From Anaerotignum lactatifermentans (GTDB lineage Bacteria > Bacillota > Clostridia > Lachnospirales > Anaerotignaceae), in the NCBI RefSeq assembly GCF_016902535.1, contig NZ_JACSNY010000002.1, positions 231,221 to 295,220 on the forward strand: DNA of 64,000 nt, read 5' to 3'. Below are positions 51,965 through 61,113 of this stretch, one piece after another. How positions within the stretch are numbered: the stretch's first letter is position 1; every line of letters begins with the position of its first letter. A model generated the notes under the pieces. That model was not told the origin of the DNA and ran no database searches. It saw only the letters and a list, made by a program, of their open reading frames with translations. Both the position numbers and the translations under genes were made by a program.

Positions 51965-53344
51965 TTATAACTGCTGCATCTGTTTTGCTACCTGAATCAT
52001 AATAGCGCACTCCATCCGCTTACGGAAGAGCTGACAGCCGTATTCGTATACACCGGTAATATCCCCGGTCGCATGGTACGCATTGGCCGCGCAGCCGCCG
52101 GAACAGTAGAGTTTCGCCCAGCAATCCTTACATTCTTTTCTGGCATAAGCGCTGCAATGACGGAATTTATCCTGTACCGCTGTATTGGTCACGCCCTTCC
52201 ATACATCCCCCAACAGATATGCCGGATCGCCTACAAACTGATGGCAGGGATACAGGTCTCCCCATGGAGTTACCGCCAGGTATTCCGTACCGCTGCCGCA
52301 TCCTGTCACACGTTTATAGACACAGGGGCCGCCCGTCAGATCAATCATATAATGATAGAAGGTAATGGGTTTTCCCTCCGCTTCTCTGCGGAGCATATCC
52401 TTTGCCAGGATCTCATACTGCTCAAAAAGTACAGGCAGATCTTCCTCGGTCAAAGCATAGGGCTCATTAGGTGCGCAGACAACCGGTTCCATGGACAGTT
52501 CCGTAAAACCCAGATCCGCCATATGGAAAATATCTTTTGTAAAATCCACATTGCCATGGGTATATGTGCCGCGGACATAATAGCCCTGATTGTTTCTGCT
52601 TTTTACCAGCTTCTGGAACTTGGGCACAATTACATCGTAGCTTCCCTGTCCGCCCACAGTGCGGCGCAGTCTGTCATGGATTTCTTTTCTGCCATCCAGA
52701 CTCAGAACGACATTATGCATTTCCTTATTGGTAAATTCGATCACATCATCATCAATGAGCAGGCCGTTCGTTGTCAATGTAAAACGGAAATACTTTCCTT
52801 TTTCTTTTTCAATGCTTCTTGCATAGGCTACCAGCTGTTTGACCACATCCCAGTCCATCAAAGGTTCTCCACCAAAGAAGTCCACTTCCAGATTTCTTCT
52901 GGAACCGGAATTTTCCACCAGGAAATCCAGTGCCGCCTTGCCCACCTCAAAACTCATGAGAGCGCGCTCGCCCTGATATTTCCCCTGGCTGGCAAAACAG
53001 TAGTCGCAGGTCAGATTGCAGGTATGTGCCACATGTAGACAAAGCGCCTTAACCACATGACTGTTTTCTTTAAAATGCAGAGCGATATCTTCATAAAGAT
53101 CTTCTGCGAACAGTTTGCCATTTTTCTTCAATTCTTCGATGCCATCCAGAATTTCCTGAAGCTCTTCCTCATTGACCTCCGGCAGATGGCCATATTTTTC
53201 CAGTATTGCCGCTTTGATTTCTTCCGGCTGATGCTCCTCATACATCCCGATCATATCGTAGGCAATATCGTCCACCACATGAACGGAACCGCTGAAAACA
53301 TCCAGCACAATATTATAACCATTTAATTTATACTGATGAATCAT
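51965..53344 (-). CDS. scfB: SCIFF thioether-peptide maturase (radical SAM/SPASM)
   Basis: 459 residues from the ATG at 53344 (GAGAGGAAATACAT before it). N-terminal peptide-recognition part (1-95), radical SAM cluster C109, C113, C116 (CNLTCDYC), then the C-terminal SPASM region with its Cys set (CVYKRVTGC, CHQFVG, CSAYARKECKDC, YCSGGC) for two auxiliary clusters. It makes Cys sulfur to alpha-carbon thioether links in the SCIFF peptide encoded 101 bases upstream. Wide among Clostridia; the product's role is not known. Confidence 0.95.
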   Translation of the reverse strand: MIHQYKLNGYNIVLDVFSGSVHVVDDIAYDMIGMYEEHQPEEIKAAILEKYGHLPEVNEEELQEILDGIEELKKNGKLFAEDLYEDIALHFKENSHVVKALCLHVAHTCNLTCDYCFASQGKYQGERALMSFEVGKAALDFLVENSGSRRNLEVDFFGGEPLMDWDVVKQLVAYARSIEKEKGKYFRFTLTTNGLLIDDDVIEFTNKEMHNVVLSLDGRKEIHDRLRRTVGGQGSYDVIVPKFQKLVKSRNNQGYYVRGTYTHGNVDFTKDIFHMADLGFTELSMEPVVCAPNEPYALTEEDLPVLFEQYEILAKDMLRREAEGKPITFYHYMIDLTGGPCVYKRVTGCGSGTEYLAVTPWGDLYPCHQFVGDPAYLLGDVWKGVTNTAVQDKFRHCSAYARKECKDCWAKLYCSGGCAANAYHATGDITGVYEYGCQLFRKRMECAIMIQVAKQMQQL

Positions 53345-53388
53345 ATGTATTTCCTCTCTTTTTCCCGAAAAAAAGTTCATTTCCGTAA

Positions 53389-53432
53389 AAAATCGCCGCC
53401 CATAACCATTTCGGACCATGGACAGCGATTTT
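53389..53432 (-). terminator. Intercistronic hairpin (attenuator) between SCIFF precursor and maturase
   Basis: AAATCGC/GCGATTT-based hairpin with an extended TGTCCAT/ATGGGCG part and a T-run, located in the 101-base gap. It should stop part of the transcripts so that more precursor than enzyme is made. Confidence 0.75.
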
Positions 53433-53445
53433 CTCCTGTCAAAGA

Positions 53446-53586
53446 TTATCTCTTTTCACACTGCTGGTTTGCAACACCACAGGATGTTTTGCAAGCAGAC
53501 TGACAGGATGTCTGGCATTCGCCGCAGCCGCCGTTCTTTGCGCTGGCAGCCAAATCACGGGTATTCAATGTCTGAATATGTTTCAT
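53446..53586 (-). CDS. scfA: SCIFF precursor peptide (six Cys in forty-five)
   Basis: 46 residues, missed by ordinary gene calling. ATG at 53586 after AAAGGGGTG, TAA at 53446. It begins MKHIQTLNTRDLAAS (the usual leader) and carries six Cys at 21, 24, 28, 32, 37 and 43 in a Gly/Ala/Ser-rich core, ending QQCEKR. This fits the SCIFF family exactly and the maturase gene is next. The mature thioether-linked product's function is unknown. Confidence 0.95.
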   Translation of the reverse strand: MKHIQTLNTRDLAASAKNGGCGECQTSCQSACKTSCGVANQQCEKR

Positions 53587-53644
53587 GTATCTCACCCCTT
53601 TACATTCTCGGTTGCCTTCCGTACTGGAAAGCTATCCCTATCTT

Positions 53645-53673
53645 ATTTAATCATATCTTGCCTGTTCTGTCAA
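53645..53673 (-). promoter_or_regulatory. SigA promoter of the SCIFF operon
   Basis: Minus strand TTGACA (53673-53668), 17 bases, TTAAAT (53650-53645). The -35 overlaps the stop codon of the decarboxylase-like gene. Confidence 0.6.
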
Positions 53674-55085
53674 ACCATAGCTGAAAATTCTGTATCCAAA
53701 GTTAAAACAAAAATTCTTTCTTCCAGGCTATACGCACTGTGGATTTCCACGCCGTTACGACGCATTATTTTCATTTTTTCCAGTATTTCTGCCGTAATTT
53801 CTTCCCCAGGAACGAGAAGCGGTATTCCTGGCGGATAAGCCCAGAAATAATCCGCCGATATTCTGCCGATGGCGTTTTCCGCAAAAACCGCCTCTTTTTC
53901 TGACTGTACGGCCTGCTCTATGGTACACACGGCGTTCGGCAGCGTCATTTCCTCCGGCGCTGTGAGATTCTGTTTTTTCAGTCCAGCGTCTATGCTGCGG
54001 AGGGCATCCGCCAGTCTACGCAGTCCTTCCTCGCTGTCACAAAGGCTTGTCATGGCCAGAACCGTATTTACCGTAGACATTTCCGTCTCCAGGAGAAACT
54101 TCTCTCTCAGCATCCTGGCAAGCTCCGGCCCTGTAAGATTCGTTTCCTGGGTTCCAATCAGTATTTTCCCCCGATCATGGGCATAAACCTCTTCCATGGG
54201 ATAAAAGATCCGCAAGTGCTTTAGCTGGGAAGTTCTGGCGTAAAATTCCCTCAGCAATGCGGTATATTTAGGCAGGATATGGTTCTTATGTTTTTTCAGA
54301 TATTCCACACAGGCTTCCATCGCGCCCAAAAACAAATAGGATGGACTACTAGTCTGAAATACGGCCAGCTGCCTTTGGACCTCCTGTTCCACGATTCTGC
54401 CACACCGAATATGCATAATCGCTGTTTGGGTCGGGCTGGGCAGCGTCTTATGAAGGCTCTGGATCACAATGTCTGCGCCGCACTGTATGGCAGAGGGTGG
54501 GAATTCTCCCATGCCCAGGTGGGCGCCATGGGCCTCATCAACAATCAGAATTCCTTCACGCCGATGGACCTCCTCCGCAATGGAGGCGATATCTGATAAA
54601 ACCCCTTCATAGGTTGGCGAAGTGAGAAGTACCACACGACATTCCGGATGAGCATCCATGGTCTCCGCCACAGTCGTTGGTGAAATACTTCCGAAAATAC
54701 CCCATTCCGGAATCAGTTCCGCCTGCAGATATACGGTTTTCAGACCACAAAGCTCCACGCCGTGATAGACCGCTTTATGGCAGCCTCGCGCCATCAAAAT
54801 GGTATCTCCCCGCTTCGTGCAGGCTCGAATCGCCGCTAAAATGCCGCCGCTGCTGCCATTGACCAGAAAAAAAGAACGATCCGCGCCAAAAAAAGCGGCG
54901 GCTCCCTCCATGGCGTCTTTCAGAATTCCCTCCGCCTCATGAAGATTGTCAAATCCGCTGATTTCCGTAATATCCAGCTCCAGGGGCAGCGGTGAGGGAA
55001 AAGAAGTCTGCCGTTTATGACCCGGCATATGAAATGAATAAAACCCTGATCCACTATATTCTTTTAATTTTTGAAATAATGTCAT
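53670..55085 (-). CDS. Orn/Lys/Arg decarboxylase-like PLP enzyme (short form)
   Basis: 471 residues, fold-type I. N-terminal FHMPGHK (about residues 18-24), VNGSSGGILAAI, TSPTYEGVLSDI, VDEAHGAHLG and the PLP-binding Lys in SLHKTLPSPTQT (about 218). The length matches SpeA/Cad-like short bacterial decarboxylases, often next to tmk/holB in other Firmicutes, which is not the case here. Likely amino-acid decarboxylase for polyamines or acid stress. GAGGAG precedes the ATG. Confidence 0.85.
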   Translation of the reverse strand: MTLFQKLKEYSGSGFYSFHMPGHKRQTSFPSPLPLELDITEISGFDNLHEAEGILKDAMEGAAAFFGADRSFFLVNGSSGGILAAIRACTKRGDTILMARGCHKAVYHGVELCGLKTVYLQAELIPEWGIFGSISPTTVAETMDAHPECRVVLLTSPTYEGVLSDIASIAEEVHRREGILIVDEAHGAHLGMGEFPPSAIQCGADIVIQSLHKTLPSPTQTAIMHIRCGRIVEQEVQRQLAVFQTSSPSYLFLGAMEACVEYLKKHKNHILPKYTALLREFYARTSQLKHLRIFYPMEEVYAHDRGKILIGTQETNLTGPELARMLREKFLLETEMSTVNTVLAMTSLCDSEEGLRRLADALRSIDAGLKKQNLTAPEEMTLPNAVCTIEQAVQSEKEAVFAENAIGRISADYFWAYPPGIPLLVPGEEITAEILEKMKIMRRNGVEIHSAYSLEERIFVLTLDTEFSAMV

Positions 55086-55231
55086 GTTATACTCCTCTTC
55101 TGCCTGTAATCAGATAATATACACGGGATAAAACCTGTTTGTTTTTCTATTCTTTATCCTATCACACCTGCGGCTCTTTTCCAAATAAAAAAGAAGTCTG
55201 TAATAAATTATAGTCTCCCAAAAACAAATAT

Positions 55232-55268
55232 CGCTGAAATCCTTGCAGTACAAGGAATTCCAGCGATT
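55232..55268 (-). terminator. Probable terminator after the DUF2156 gene
   Basis: Imperfect hairpin (ATCGCTG/CAGCGAT with ATCCTTG/CAAGGA) followed by TTTGTTTTT on the minus strand. Confidence 0.6.
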
Positions 55269-55343
55269 CTGCCTCATAAATAAAACGATTTTCCGATAGA
55301 AGTGACCACCACTTTCTTAAGCAGTGTCTGCTCCACTTTCTTT

Positions 55344-56339
55344 TTATTCTTCCTCTTCTTCTTTGCCCCAAAGTCCCTTCACATTTGTCAGGTCCCGCAG
55401 GCTCAGCAGATGCTTCTCTACCATAAACGCAGGATAATAGGAGCGTTTTGCTTTCCGCATTCCCGCGTGCCCCATATCCTCTTCTCTGTTGATATAAAGA
55501 ACATCCTCACACTCATGCAGAACATACTGCTGGTTAATCATCGGGAAAAGACCATCAATCTCTGTATCCGCTTTTTCGATGTGTACCAGCTGGGTATCGT
55601 CCTGAAGACGCTCCCCTACGGTAAAGGCACGAAGTTTTCCATCCACAAAAATGGTACCGCCAGTCAGACCCAATGCATCCATGTTTCCCAGAGCCAGAGC
55701 AACGGATTTTTTCTCATCCGCCAATTCCGATGCGTCTTCCCGCTCCGCCATCCATTTATCGTAAAGCTTCAGGCAGTCGCCTACCAGGGCGGGTTCCAGC
55801 TTTCTGTACTCATAATCGGGATAGTTGGCAAGGAATTTATTGATATGATTCCGTTTACCGTGGAGCTTTTTGCCACGCAGTGTGGCCAAACTCTCTCTCT
55901 CATAGACATAGTCCCATGCGATATCTGCCGGCATGGAAAACATTTCCGGACAAGCCTCCAGCATTTTATCTCTGAACGGTGTCCATACGGAACGGAAGGT
56001 AGGCTCTACCCCTGCTGCCTTCATATAGTCTACGGCATCATACACAGCCTTACGGTAATCTACTCTCACGCCATATTTGGGAATCGGCGCCCAGAAAAAC
56101 AAGGGAACCCCAGCGAAATCCAGTTTCACGTACAAACAGCTGTTCTTTTCCGCAAACTCCATTTTTCCATCTGCGCCCCAAATAAACATATTGGCAAAGG
56201 ACAAATCAGAGCAGCCCAAATGCCACGGCTTTGTATAACTTTCCACCAGTTCTTTTTCCTGCAACGTAAAGGGCCGGAAACAAAACGTTTCCTGCAAATC
56301 TGCTTTCATTTCTTTCTCCAGACACTGCATTTCCGGCAT
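55344..56339 (-). CDS. DUF2156 / phosphatidylglycerol lysyltransferase C-terminal-like protein
   Basis: 331 residues from the ATG at 56339, after GGAGG (an ATG also lies at 56354). GNAT-type double fold: ELVESYTKPWHLGCSDLSFANMFIW near the N-terminus, YRKLEP and LYDKWMAERE, and a C-terminal MINQQYVLHEC. Related domains transfer amino acids from tRNA to lipids, but this stand-alone cytoplasmic form has no proven activity. It follows the GNAT gene within 17 bases. Confidence 0.8.
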   Translation of the reverse strand: MPEMQCLEKEMKADLQETFCFRPFTLQEKELVESYTKPWHLGCSDLSFANMFIWGADGKMEFAEKNSCLYVKLDFAGVPLFFWAPIPKYGVRVDYRKAVYDAVDYMKAAGVEPTFRSVWTPFRDKMLEACPEMFSMPADIAWDYVYERESLATLRGKKLHGKRNHINKFLANYPDYEYRKLEPALVGDCLKLYDKWMAEREDASELADEKKSVALALGNMDALGLTGGTIFVDGKLRAFTVGERLQDDTQLVHIEKADTEIDGLFPMINQQYVLHECEDVLYINREEDMGHAGMRKAKRSYYPAFMVEKHLLSLRDLTNVKGLWGKEEEEE

Positions 56340-56356
56340 AATCTCAGCCTCCATCT

Positions 56357-57451
56357 CTAATATTCATCAATAATATAACAAGGTACCTTCGGCAGCGCCT
56401 CCGCAATCTCCCGAAAACCTTTTTCATCTTTCACTTCTATCCAGGGCCGCTGTTCCTCCAGAGAGCGGTAACCAACCAATACAGGAAGAAGCTTTCCCGC
56501 CGAAATAACAAAAGACGGCGGTTTCTGGCTGTTCTTTCCGCTCAAATCAAAGCAGCCGTTGTTTTCTTCTATGACGGTATCCCGCAGACAAAAGGAGGAT
56601 TCACTTTCCAGCCCAAGTCTTTCGAGCAACAGGGAAATATTCGCAAGACCCATAACCCCTTTAGGAAGGATCTTTTTCTCGCAGCAGGACAAAGTCACAT
56701 CTGTATCCGGCGGCAGCTTTACGGAGCATTTTCGTCCGCCGCCCAGAGTAAGCAAGTCCTCCAAAAGCGTCTGCAACGCCTCTGTCTCTCCGGCCGCCTC
56801 TACACAGGTCAATTCATCCTGTGTCAAATAAAAACAGGCATACGCCGATGGGGAATCTTTTCGGTCTACAACGATTCTGCCGCCATCAGCGCTGTAATCA
56901 TCCATTTTTCTGATAAAATCATCTACGCCGCGCAACACAATACCGCTGTATTTCCGGGCAAATTTATCATAACAGGCAAAGGCGTTTTTCCGCTCTTCCC
57001 CTTCCAGAAATATAAGCTCTTTCTTCTGGGTTACTGGCAGTTTCTCCGCCGTCAGATAACAGGCATCCGCAACGGTTTCGTGACCAAAAGAAAAATAACT
57101 TTCCAAAACAGCCGGTGTATGGACTGCCACCGCTTTTTGATGCTGGCGCAGTACCTTCATATTATATGAAAACATCCTGCCCATATAACCTCTTTTACGA
57201 TACTGCGGATGAGTGCAGACACCGCAGAGCATTGCACCCTCGATCCGTTTGCCGCGGATAAGAATATCATAAGGAAACGCCTGCATGGCACTGGGCAGGA
57301 TTCCATCCAGCTCCAAACACACGGAATAGGATGGGCAGAACCGATGGATAAAAAACCACTGGCAAAAGGCGTCACTGTCACCAAAACAGATCTGCCAAAG
57401 ATCTCTATATGCTTTTTGATCCGACTGTTTCGCGATCCTGACCTGTTCCAT
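56357..57451 (-). CDS. GNAT-family N-acetyltransferase (Eis-like layout)
   Basis: 364 residues. N-terminal GNAT domain with acetyl-CoA motif CTHPQYRKRGYMGRMF (about 82-97); a second GNAT-like half and a C-terminal SCP2-like part make it Eis-like. Eis proteins acetylate aminoglycosides and amines; the substrate here is unknown. GGAGG precedes the ATG. Followed by the DUF2156 gene. Confidence 0.8.
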   Translation of the reverse strand: MEQVRIAKQSDQKAYRDLWQICFGDSDAFCQWFFIHRFCPSYSVCLELDGILPSAMQAFPYDILIRGKRIEGAMLCGVCTHPQYRKRGYMGRMFSYNMKVLRQHQKAVAVHTPAVLESYFSFGHETVADACYLTAEKLPVTQKKELIFLEGEERKNAFACYDKFARKYSGIVLRGVDDFIRKMDDYSADGGRIVVDRKDSPSAYACFYLTQDELTCVEAAGETEALQTLLEDLLTLGGGRKCSVKLPPDTDVTLSCCEKKILPKGVMGLANISLLLERLGLESESSFCLRDTVIEENNGCFDLSGKNSQKPPSFVISAGKLLPVLVGYRSLEEQRPWIEVKDEKGFREIAEALPKVPCYIIDEY

Positions 57452-57547
57452 GGTTCTCCTCCTTTTCCTTGTAGTTTGCTATGATTATTGTATAATAAAT
57501 TTTAAGAAAAGTCAAATAACAATCATTATCAAATAATACTGGCAAAA

Positions 57548-58594
57548 TTACTGTAATTTCTTCCGGCCTTCCGCCCAAACTGCCCGAAAAGCAGAAGGAA
57601 GCGCATATTCCTCCGTGATTCTGTCTGGTTCCAGCCATAAAAACGGGGTATCCTCTGTACTTTTTGTCTGAACAAAGTAACAATCCATGTCCCATTGAAC
57701 ATGTGTAAAAATATGTTTTCTGTGGCGCATCGGCGTAATTTCACCGTCCAATATCCCCCAAAGATGCAGCAGACTGGGCAGAGAGATCTCTGCGCCACCA
57801 TTGGGCAGCTCCCATAAATTCGCCAGCAGCCCGGGACCTCTCTTCCGCAGCGCCACTCGTTTTCCGTCTGTCAGAAAAACTACCTGAAGCCGTTCCACAG
57901 TACGGGCTTTTTTCTCCCCTTTTACCGGATAAAGGTGAATCACGGACTGCCGGTATGCGCCGCAGTACTCCCGAAAGGGACAAATGCCGCATTTTGGCTC
58001 CCCATTTGGCAAACAAATTGTAGCGCCTACTTCCATCCATCCTTCATTGACATCAGAGGCAATTTCTCCAGTCAATACGTTCTCTAATTCTTCCTTCCAA
58101 TATTTCTTCGTAGCTTCCAGTCCGATATCCTGCGCGTCCAGAAAAATTCGGGACAAAACACGCAGGACATTTCCATCTACGGCGGCATGTGGCAGACCAA
58201 AAGCGATAGAGGCGATCGCGCCAGCCGTATAGGTACCGATCCCCTTCAGGGAACGCAGTTTTTCATAATCAGCGGGAAGAGCGCCGCCATATTCCTTCAT
58301 GATCTGCTGCGCCGCTGTCTGCATATTTCTGACCCTGCTGTAATAGCCGAGTCCTTCCCAAAGCTTTAAAATCAGTTCCTCCTCTGCCTCCGCCAAGTCC
58401 TTTATGGCAGGCAATGCCGCCAGAAAGCGCTCGTAATATGGCTTAACCGCCTCTACTCTGGTCTGCTGGAGCATAATTTCAGACAGCCAGATGCGATAAG
58501 GGTCCTTCGTCCTTCTCCATGGAAGATCCCGTTTATTTTCCCGATACCATTCGATCAGTAATGGCAGCAGCTGTTTCATCTCTTCTTCTCTCAT
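57548..58594 (-). CDS. mutY: A/G-specific adenine glycosylase MutY
   Basis: 348 residues from the ATG at 58594 (GAGGAATGGT before it). N-terminal HhH-GPD fold: ENKRDLPWRRTKDPYRIW, EIMLQQTRVEAV, LKGIGTYTAGAI with its Asp nearby (VDGN), then the [4Fe-4S] loop C-x6-C-x2-C-x5-C (CLPNGEPKCGICPFREYC), and a C-terminal NUDIX-like domain that recognises 8-oxoG. Removes A paired with 8-oxoG. Confidence 0.93.
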   Translation of the reverse strand: MREEEMKQLLPLLIEWYRENKRDLPWRRTKDPYRIWLSEIMLQQTRVEAVKPYYERFLAALPAIKDLAEAEEELILKLWEGLGYYSRVRNMQTAAQQIMKEYGGALPADYEKLRSLKGIGTYTAGAIASIAFGLPHAAVDGNVLRVLSRIFLDAQDIGLEATKKYWKEELENVLTGEIASDVNEGWMEVGATICLPNGEPKCGICPFREYCGAYRQSVIHLYPVKGEKKARTVERLQVVFLTDGKRVALRKRGPGLLANLWELPNGGAEISLPSLLHLWGILDGEITPMRHRKHIFTHVQWDMDCYFVQTKSTEDTPFLWLEPDRITEEYALPSAFRAVWAEGRKKLQ

Positions 58595-58683
58595 ACCATT
58601 CCTCGTTTCCGTTTTTGTTGTTTCCTTCCAGCAATAAGAAAGCCAGAAATCCTCTCTAAAGATCTCTGGCATAGATTCAGTTT

Positions 58684-59319
58684 TTATGCTTCTCTCTGAC
58701 GGAATATCCGCAGATACACAGGAATCAGCAATCCACCAACACTATTGCCCAATGTCATCACAACCACAGCCGCCAGGCAGTGACCACTCCAAACACCTGC
58801 CAGACTGAAATAAAACATATTGGCAATTACGTGCTCAAAACCACTGAGAATAAATACCATTACCGGTACAAACACACCTATGGTGCGAATGGTAGAGCCG
58901 CTCTGATTTCTGAATACATCTACGGCAATAAACATCAGCATACCGCAGAATACAGCCAGTAAAAACAGGCTAAAAAACTCATCCTGTAATTTCACAGCGG
59001 CGATATTCTGCACTTTTTCCGCCATGGACTCATAGATTCGGCTGTTCCGTACCATAAAGGCAACAAGATAAGTGCCGCAAAAATTACCTGCCCAGGTAAT
59101 CAAAAGCTCCAGGAGATAAACAGGTTTTTGAAATGCCAGATAACCAATCTTTCCTGTATACAGATGCAGCTGGAACACAACAACAGTAAACAGTCCCACG
59201 GCAAACAGAAAACTGCCTACCACGGGATTTCCCTGCGACAGATATACTGTACCGCCCATCCCAATCATCATACCCGCTAATATCGCGGAAAAAAATTGCC
59301 TGATTCGTTCCATGGTCAT
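58684..59319 (-). CDS. Formate/nitrite transporter (FNT) family channel
   Basis: 211 residues, shorter than usual FocA/NirC (about 270), six helices. FNT signatures LYTGKIGYLAF and LSGFEHVIANMFYF are there. Carries formate, nitrite or hydrosulfide; the short length and lack of the other FocA loops leave the substrate open. In view of the cysteine desulfidase elsewhere in the window, HS- is one option, as is formate. GGAAGGTGG precedes the ATG. Confidence 0.85.
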   Translation of the reverse strand: MTMERIRQFFSAILAGMMIGMGGTVYLSQGNPVVGSFLFAVGLFTVVVFQLHLYTGKIGYLAFQKPVYLLELLITWAGNFCGTYLVAFMVRNSRIYESMAEKVQNIAAVKLQDEFFSLFLLAVFCGMLMFIAVDVFRNQSGSTIRTIGVFVPVMVFILSGFEHVIANMFYFSLAGVWSGHCLAAVVVMTLGNSVGGLLIPVYLRIFRQREA

Positions 59320-59536
59320 CCACCTTCCACAAAAACTAATACTTTCTTCTGTTTACAGTATACTTTTCCTGCCTTTTCTTGTCAATGTCTGACACCTTTT
59401 TCCCATAAACAAACACGATTTTACTCTTTTTCTTTCACATTTGTGTTTTTTTAAAAACCCCTTCTGTCCAAGAAAAGAAGATTGTGCTATAATCAATACA
59501 TTGAAATTATTCTATTTATGTTTGGAGGTAATACCT

Positions 59537-60868
59537 ATGGCTCAAGAATTTTGGAATCGCGCAGAAAACAAGCCCCTGCTGGAAGCTGTTAGTCAGGGAA
59601 AGGAAGTTATCTGGATCAATGAAAGACTCACATCCACTGAGGAAGCTATGTCCCAGATTCAGCTGACCATGGCTGACATTGATGACGCGGAAGCTCGGCT
59701 GGCTCGTTTTGCTCCTTTTATTCAGAAAGTTTTCCCGGAGACTGCACCCAGAAACGGTTTGATCGAGTCTCCTTTGACAGAAATTCCCAAAATGCAGAAA
59801 AAGCTGGAGGAAGAATATCAAACATCCATTCCTGGCAGACTGTTCTTGAAACAGGACAGCCATCTGGCTATTTCCGGCTCCATCAAGGCTAGAGGCGGCA
59901 TCTACGAAGTATTGAAGCATGCGGAAGATCTGGCGTTGGAATACGGCAAAATCAAAGTAACTGATGATTATTCCGTATTCGCATCTGATGAATTCAAAAA
60001 ATTCTTCAGCCAGTTCAAAATCCAGGTAGGCTCTACCGGCAATCTGGGCATGAGCATCGGTATCATGAGCGCAGCACTGGGCTTCCATGTTATCGTTCAT
60101 ATGTCCGCAGATGCAAAGCAGTGGAAAAAGGATCTCCTTCGTCAGAGAGGCGCTGAGGTTGTGGAATACGCTGACGATTACAGCAAGGCTGTTGAAGTTG
60201 GCAGAAAGAACTCCGACGCCGATCCCAAGAGCTATTTTGTCGATGATGAAAACTCTGTTACACTGTTCCTGGGCTATGCGGTTGCCGCAAAGCGTATCCG
60301 TGCTCAGTTTGAGGAAAAAGGCATTATTGTTGACGCGGATCATCCTCTTTTTGTCTATATCCCCTGCGGCGTTGGCGGCGCCCCCGGCGGCGTAACCTTT
60401 GGTCTGAAACAGATCTTTGGAGATAACGCTCATGTATTCTTTATCGAACCGACACAGGCGCCCTGCATGCTGGTAGGCATGGCATCCGGTCTGCAGAACG
60501 AAGTATCCGTACAGGACTTCGGCCTTACAGGCAAAACACACGCAGACGGGCTGGCCGTTGGACGCGCATCCGGCTTTGTCGGCAGCGTTATGAACCATAT
60601 GCTGGCCGGCATCCTTTCTCTGGAAGACTACCATATTTACGACCTGATGCGTGATATCGTAAACACAGAGGATATTTTCCTGGAACCCTCCGCCTGCGCT
60701 TCCTTCTGGGGCCCTATCCAGCTCAAGAGCAAAGAAATGCAGAGCTATATCAAGAAAATGGGTCTGGAAGATAAAATGGCAAACGCGGTACATATTCCCT
60801 GGGCAACTGGCGGCAGTCTGGTTCCTCAGTCTATCCGGGAAGAATATATGCATACCCATTTGAAATAA
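59537..60868 (+). CDS. dsdA: D-serine dehydratase
   Basis: 443 residues from the ATG at 59537 after GGAGGTAATACCT; E. coli DsdA has 442. PLP Lys K117 in SGSIKARGGIYE, GSTGNLGMSIG phosphate loop, PCGVGGAPGGVTFGL and a PSACASFWGP end. Turns D-serine into pyruvate and ammonia. An extended -10 TGCTATAAT is at 59485-59493. Monocistronic, ended by a strong terminator. Confidence 0.94.
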   Translation: MAQEFWNRAENKPLLEAVSQGKEVIWINERLTSTEEAMSQIQLTMADIDDAEARLARFAPFIQKVFPETAPRNGLIESPLTEIPKMQKKLEEEYQTSIPGRLFLKQDSHLAISGSIKARGGIYEVLKHAEDLALEYGKIKVTDDYSVFASDEFKKFFSQFKIQVGSTGNLGMSIGIMSAALGFHVIVHMSADAKQWKKDLLRQRGAEVVEYADDYSKAVEVGRKNSDADPKSYFVDDENSVTLFLGYAVAAKRIRAQFEEKGIIVDADHPLFVYIPCGVGGAPGGVTFGLKQIFGDNAHVFFIEPTQAPCMLVGMASGLQNEVSVQDFGLTGKTHADGLAVGRASGFVGSVMNHMLAGILSLEDYHIYDLMRDIVNTEDIFLEPSACASFWGPIQLKSKEMQSYIKKMGLEDKMANAVHIPWATGGSLVPQSIREEYMHTHLK

Positions 60869-60968
60869 GATGGCTTCACACCATCTTTATCATGGAAGGT
60901 GGACTTTATATTAAAATGATATTGTGCAGAAAGAAATAACATTTTTGCACAATATCAAGTCAAAACAA

Positions 60969-61013
60969 AAAACAGCTGAAATCCATATACCTGAAAGGAT
61001 TTCAGCTGTTTTT
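60969..61013. terminator. Bidirectional terminator between dsdA and clpB
   Basis: Fifteen-base-pair hairpin (AACAGCTGAAATCC and complement) with T-run on the plus side and A-run on the other; both genes converge on it. Confidence 0.88.
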
Positions 61014-61113
61014 ATTTCACTGAATTTCTTTTTGTCCAGTTTTTTCAGTATCCGTCAGGAGCGCAAGGTACGCAGCTTTCTATGTTGCTTGTACAGCAGC
61101 TCTGTTTCCTTTT

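Noticed and set aside
59516..60859. 447-residue open frame on the minus strand
   Set aside because: Antisense shadow of dsdA; product is not protein-like and dsdA is certain.
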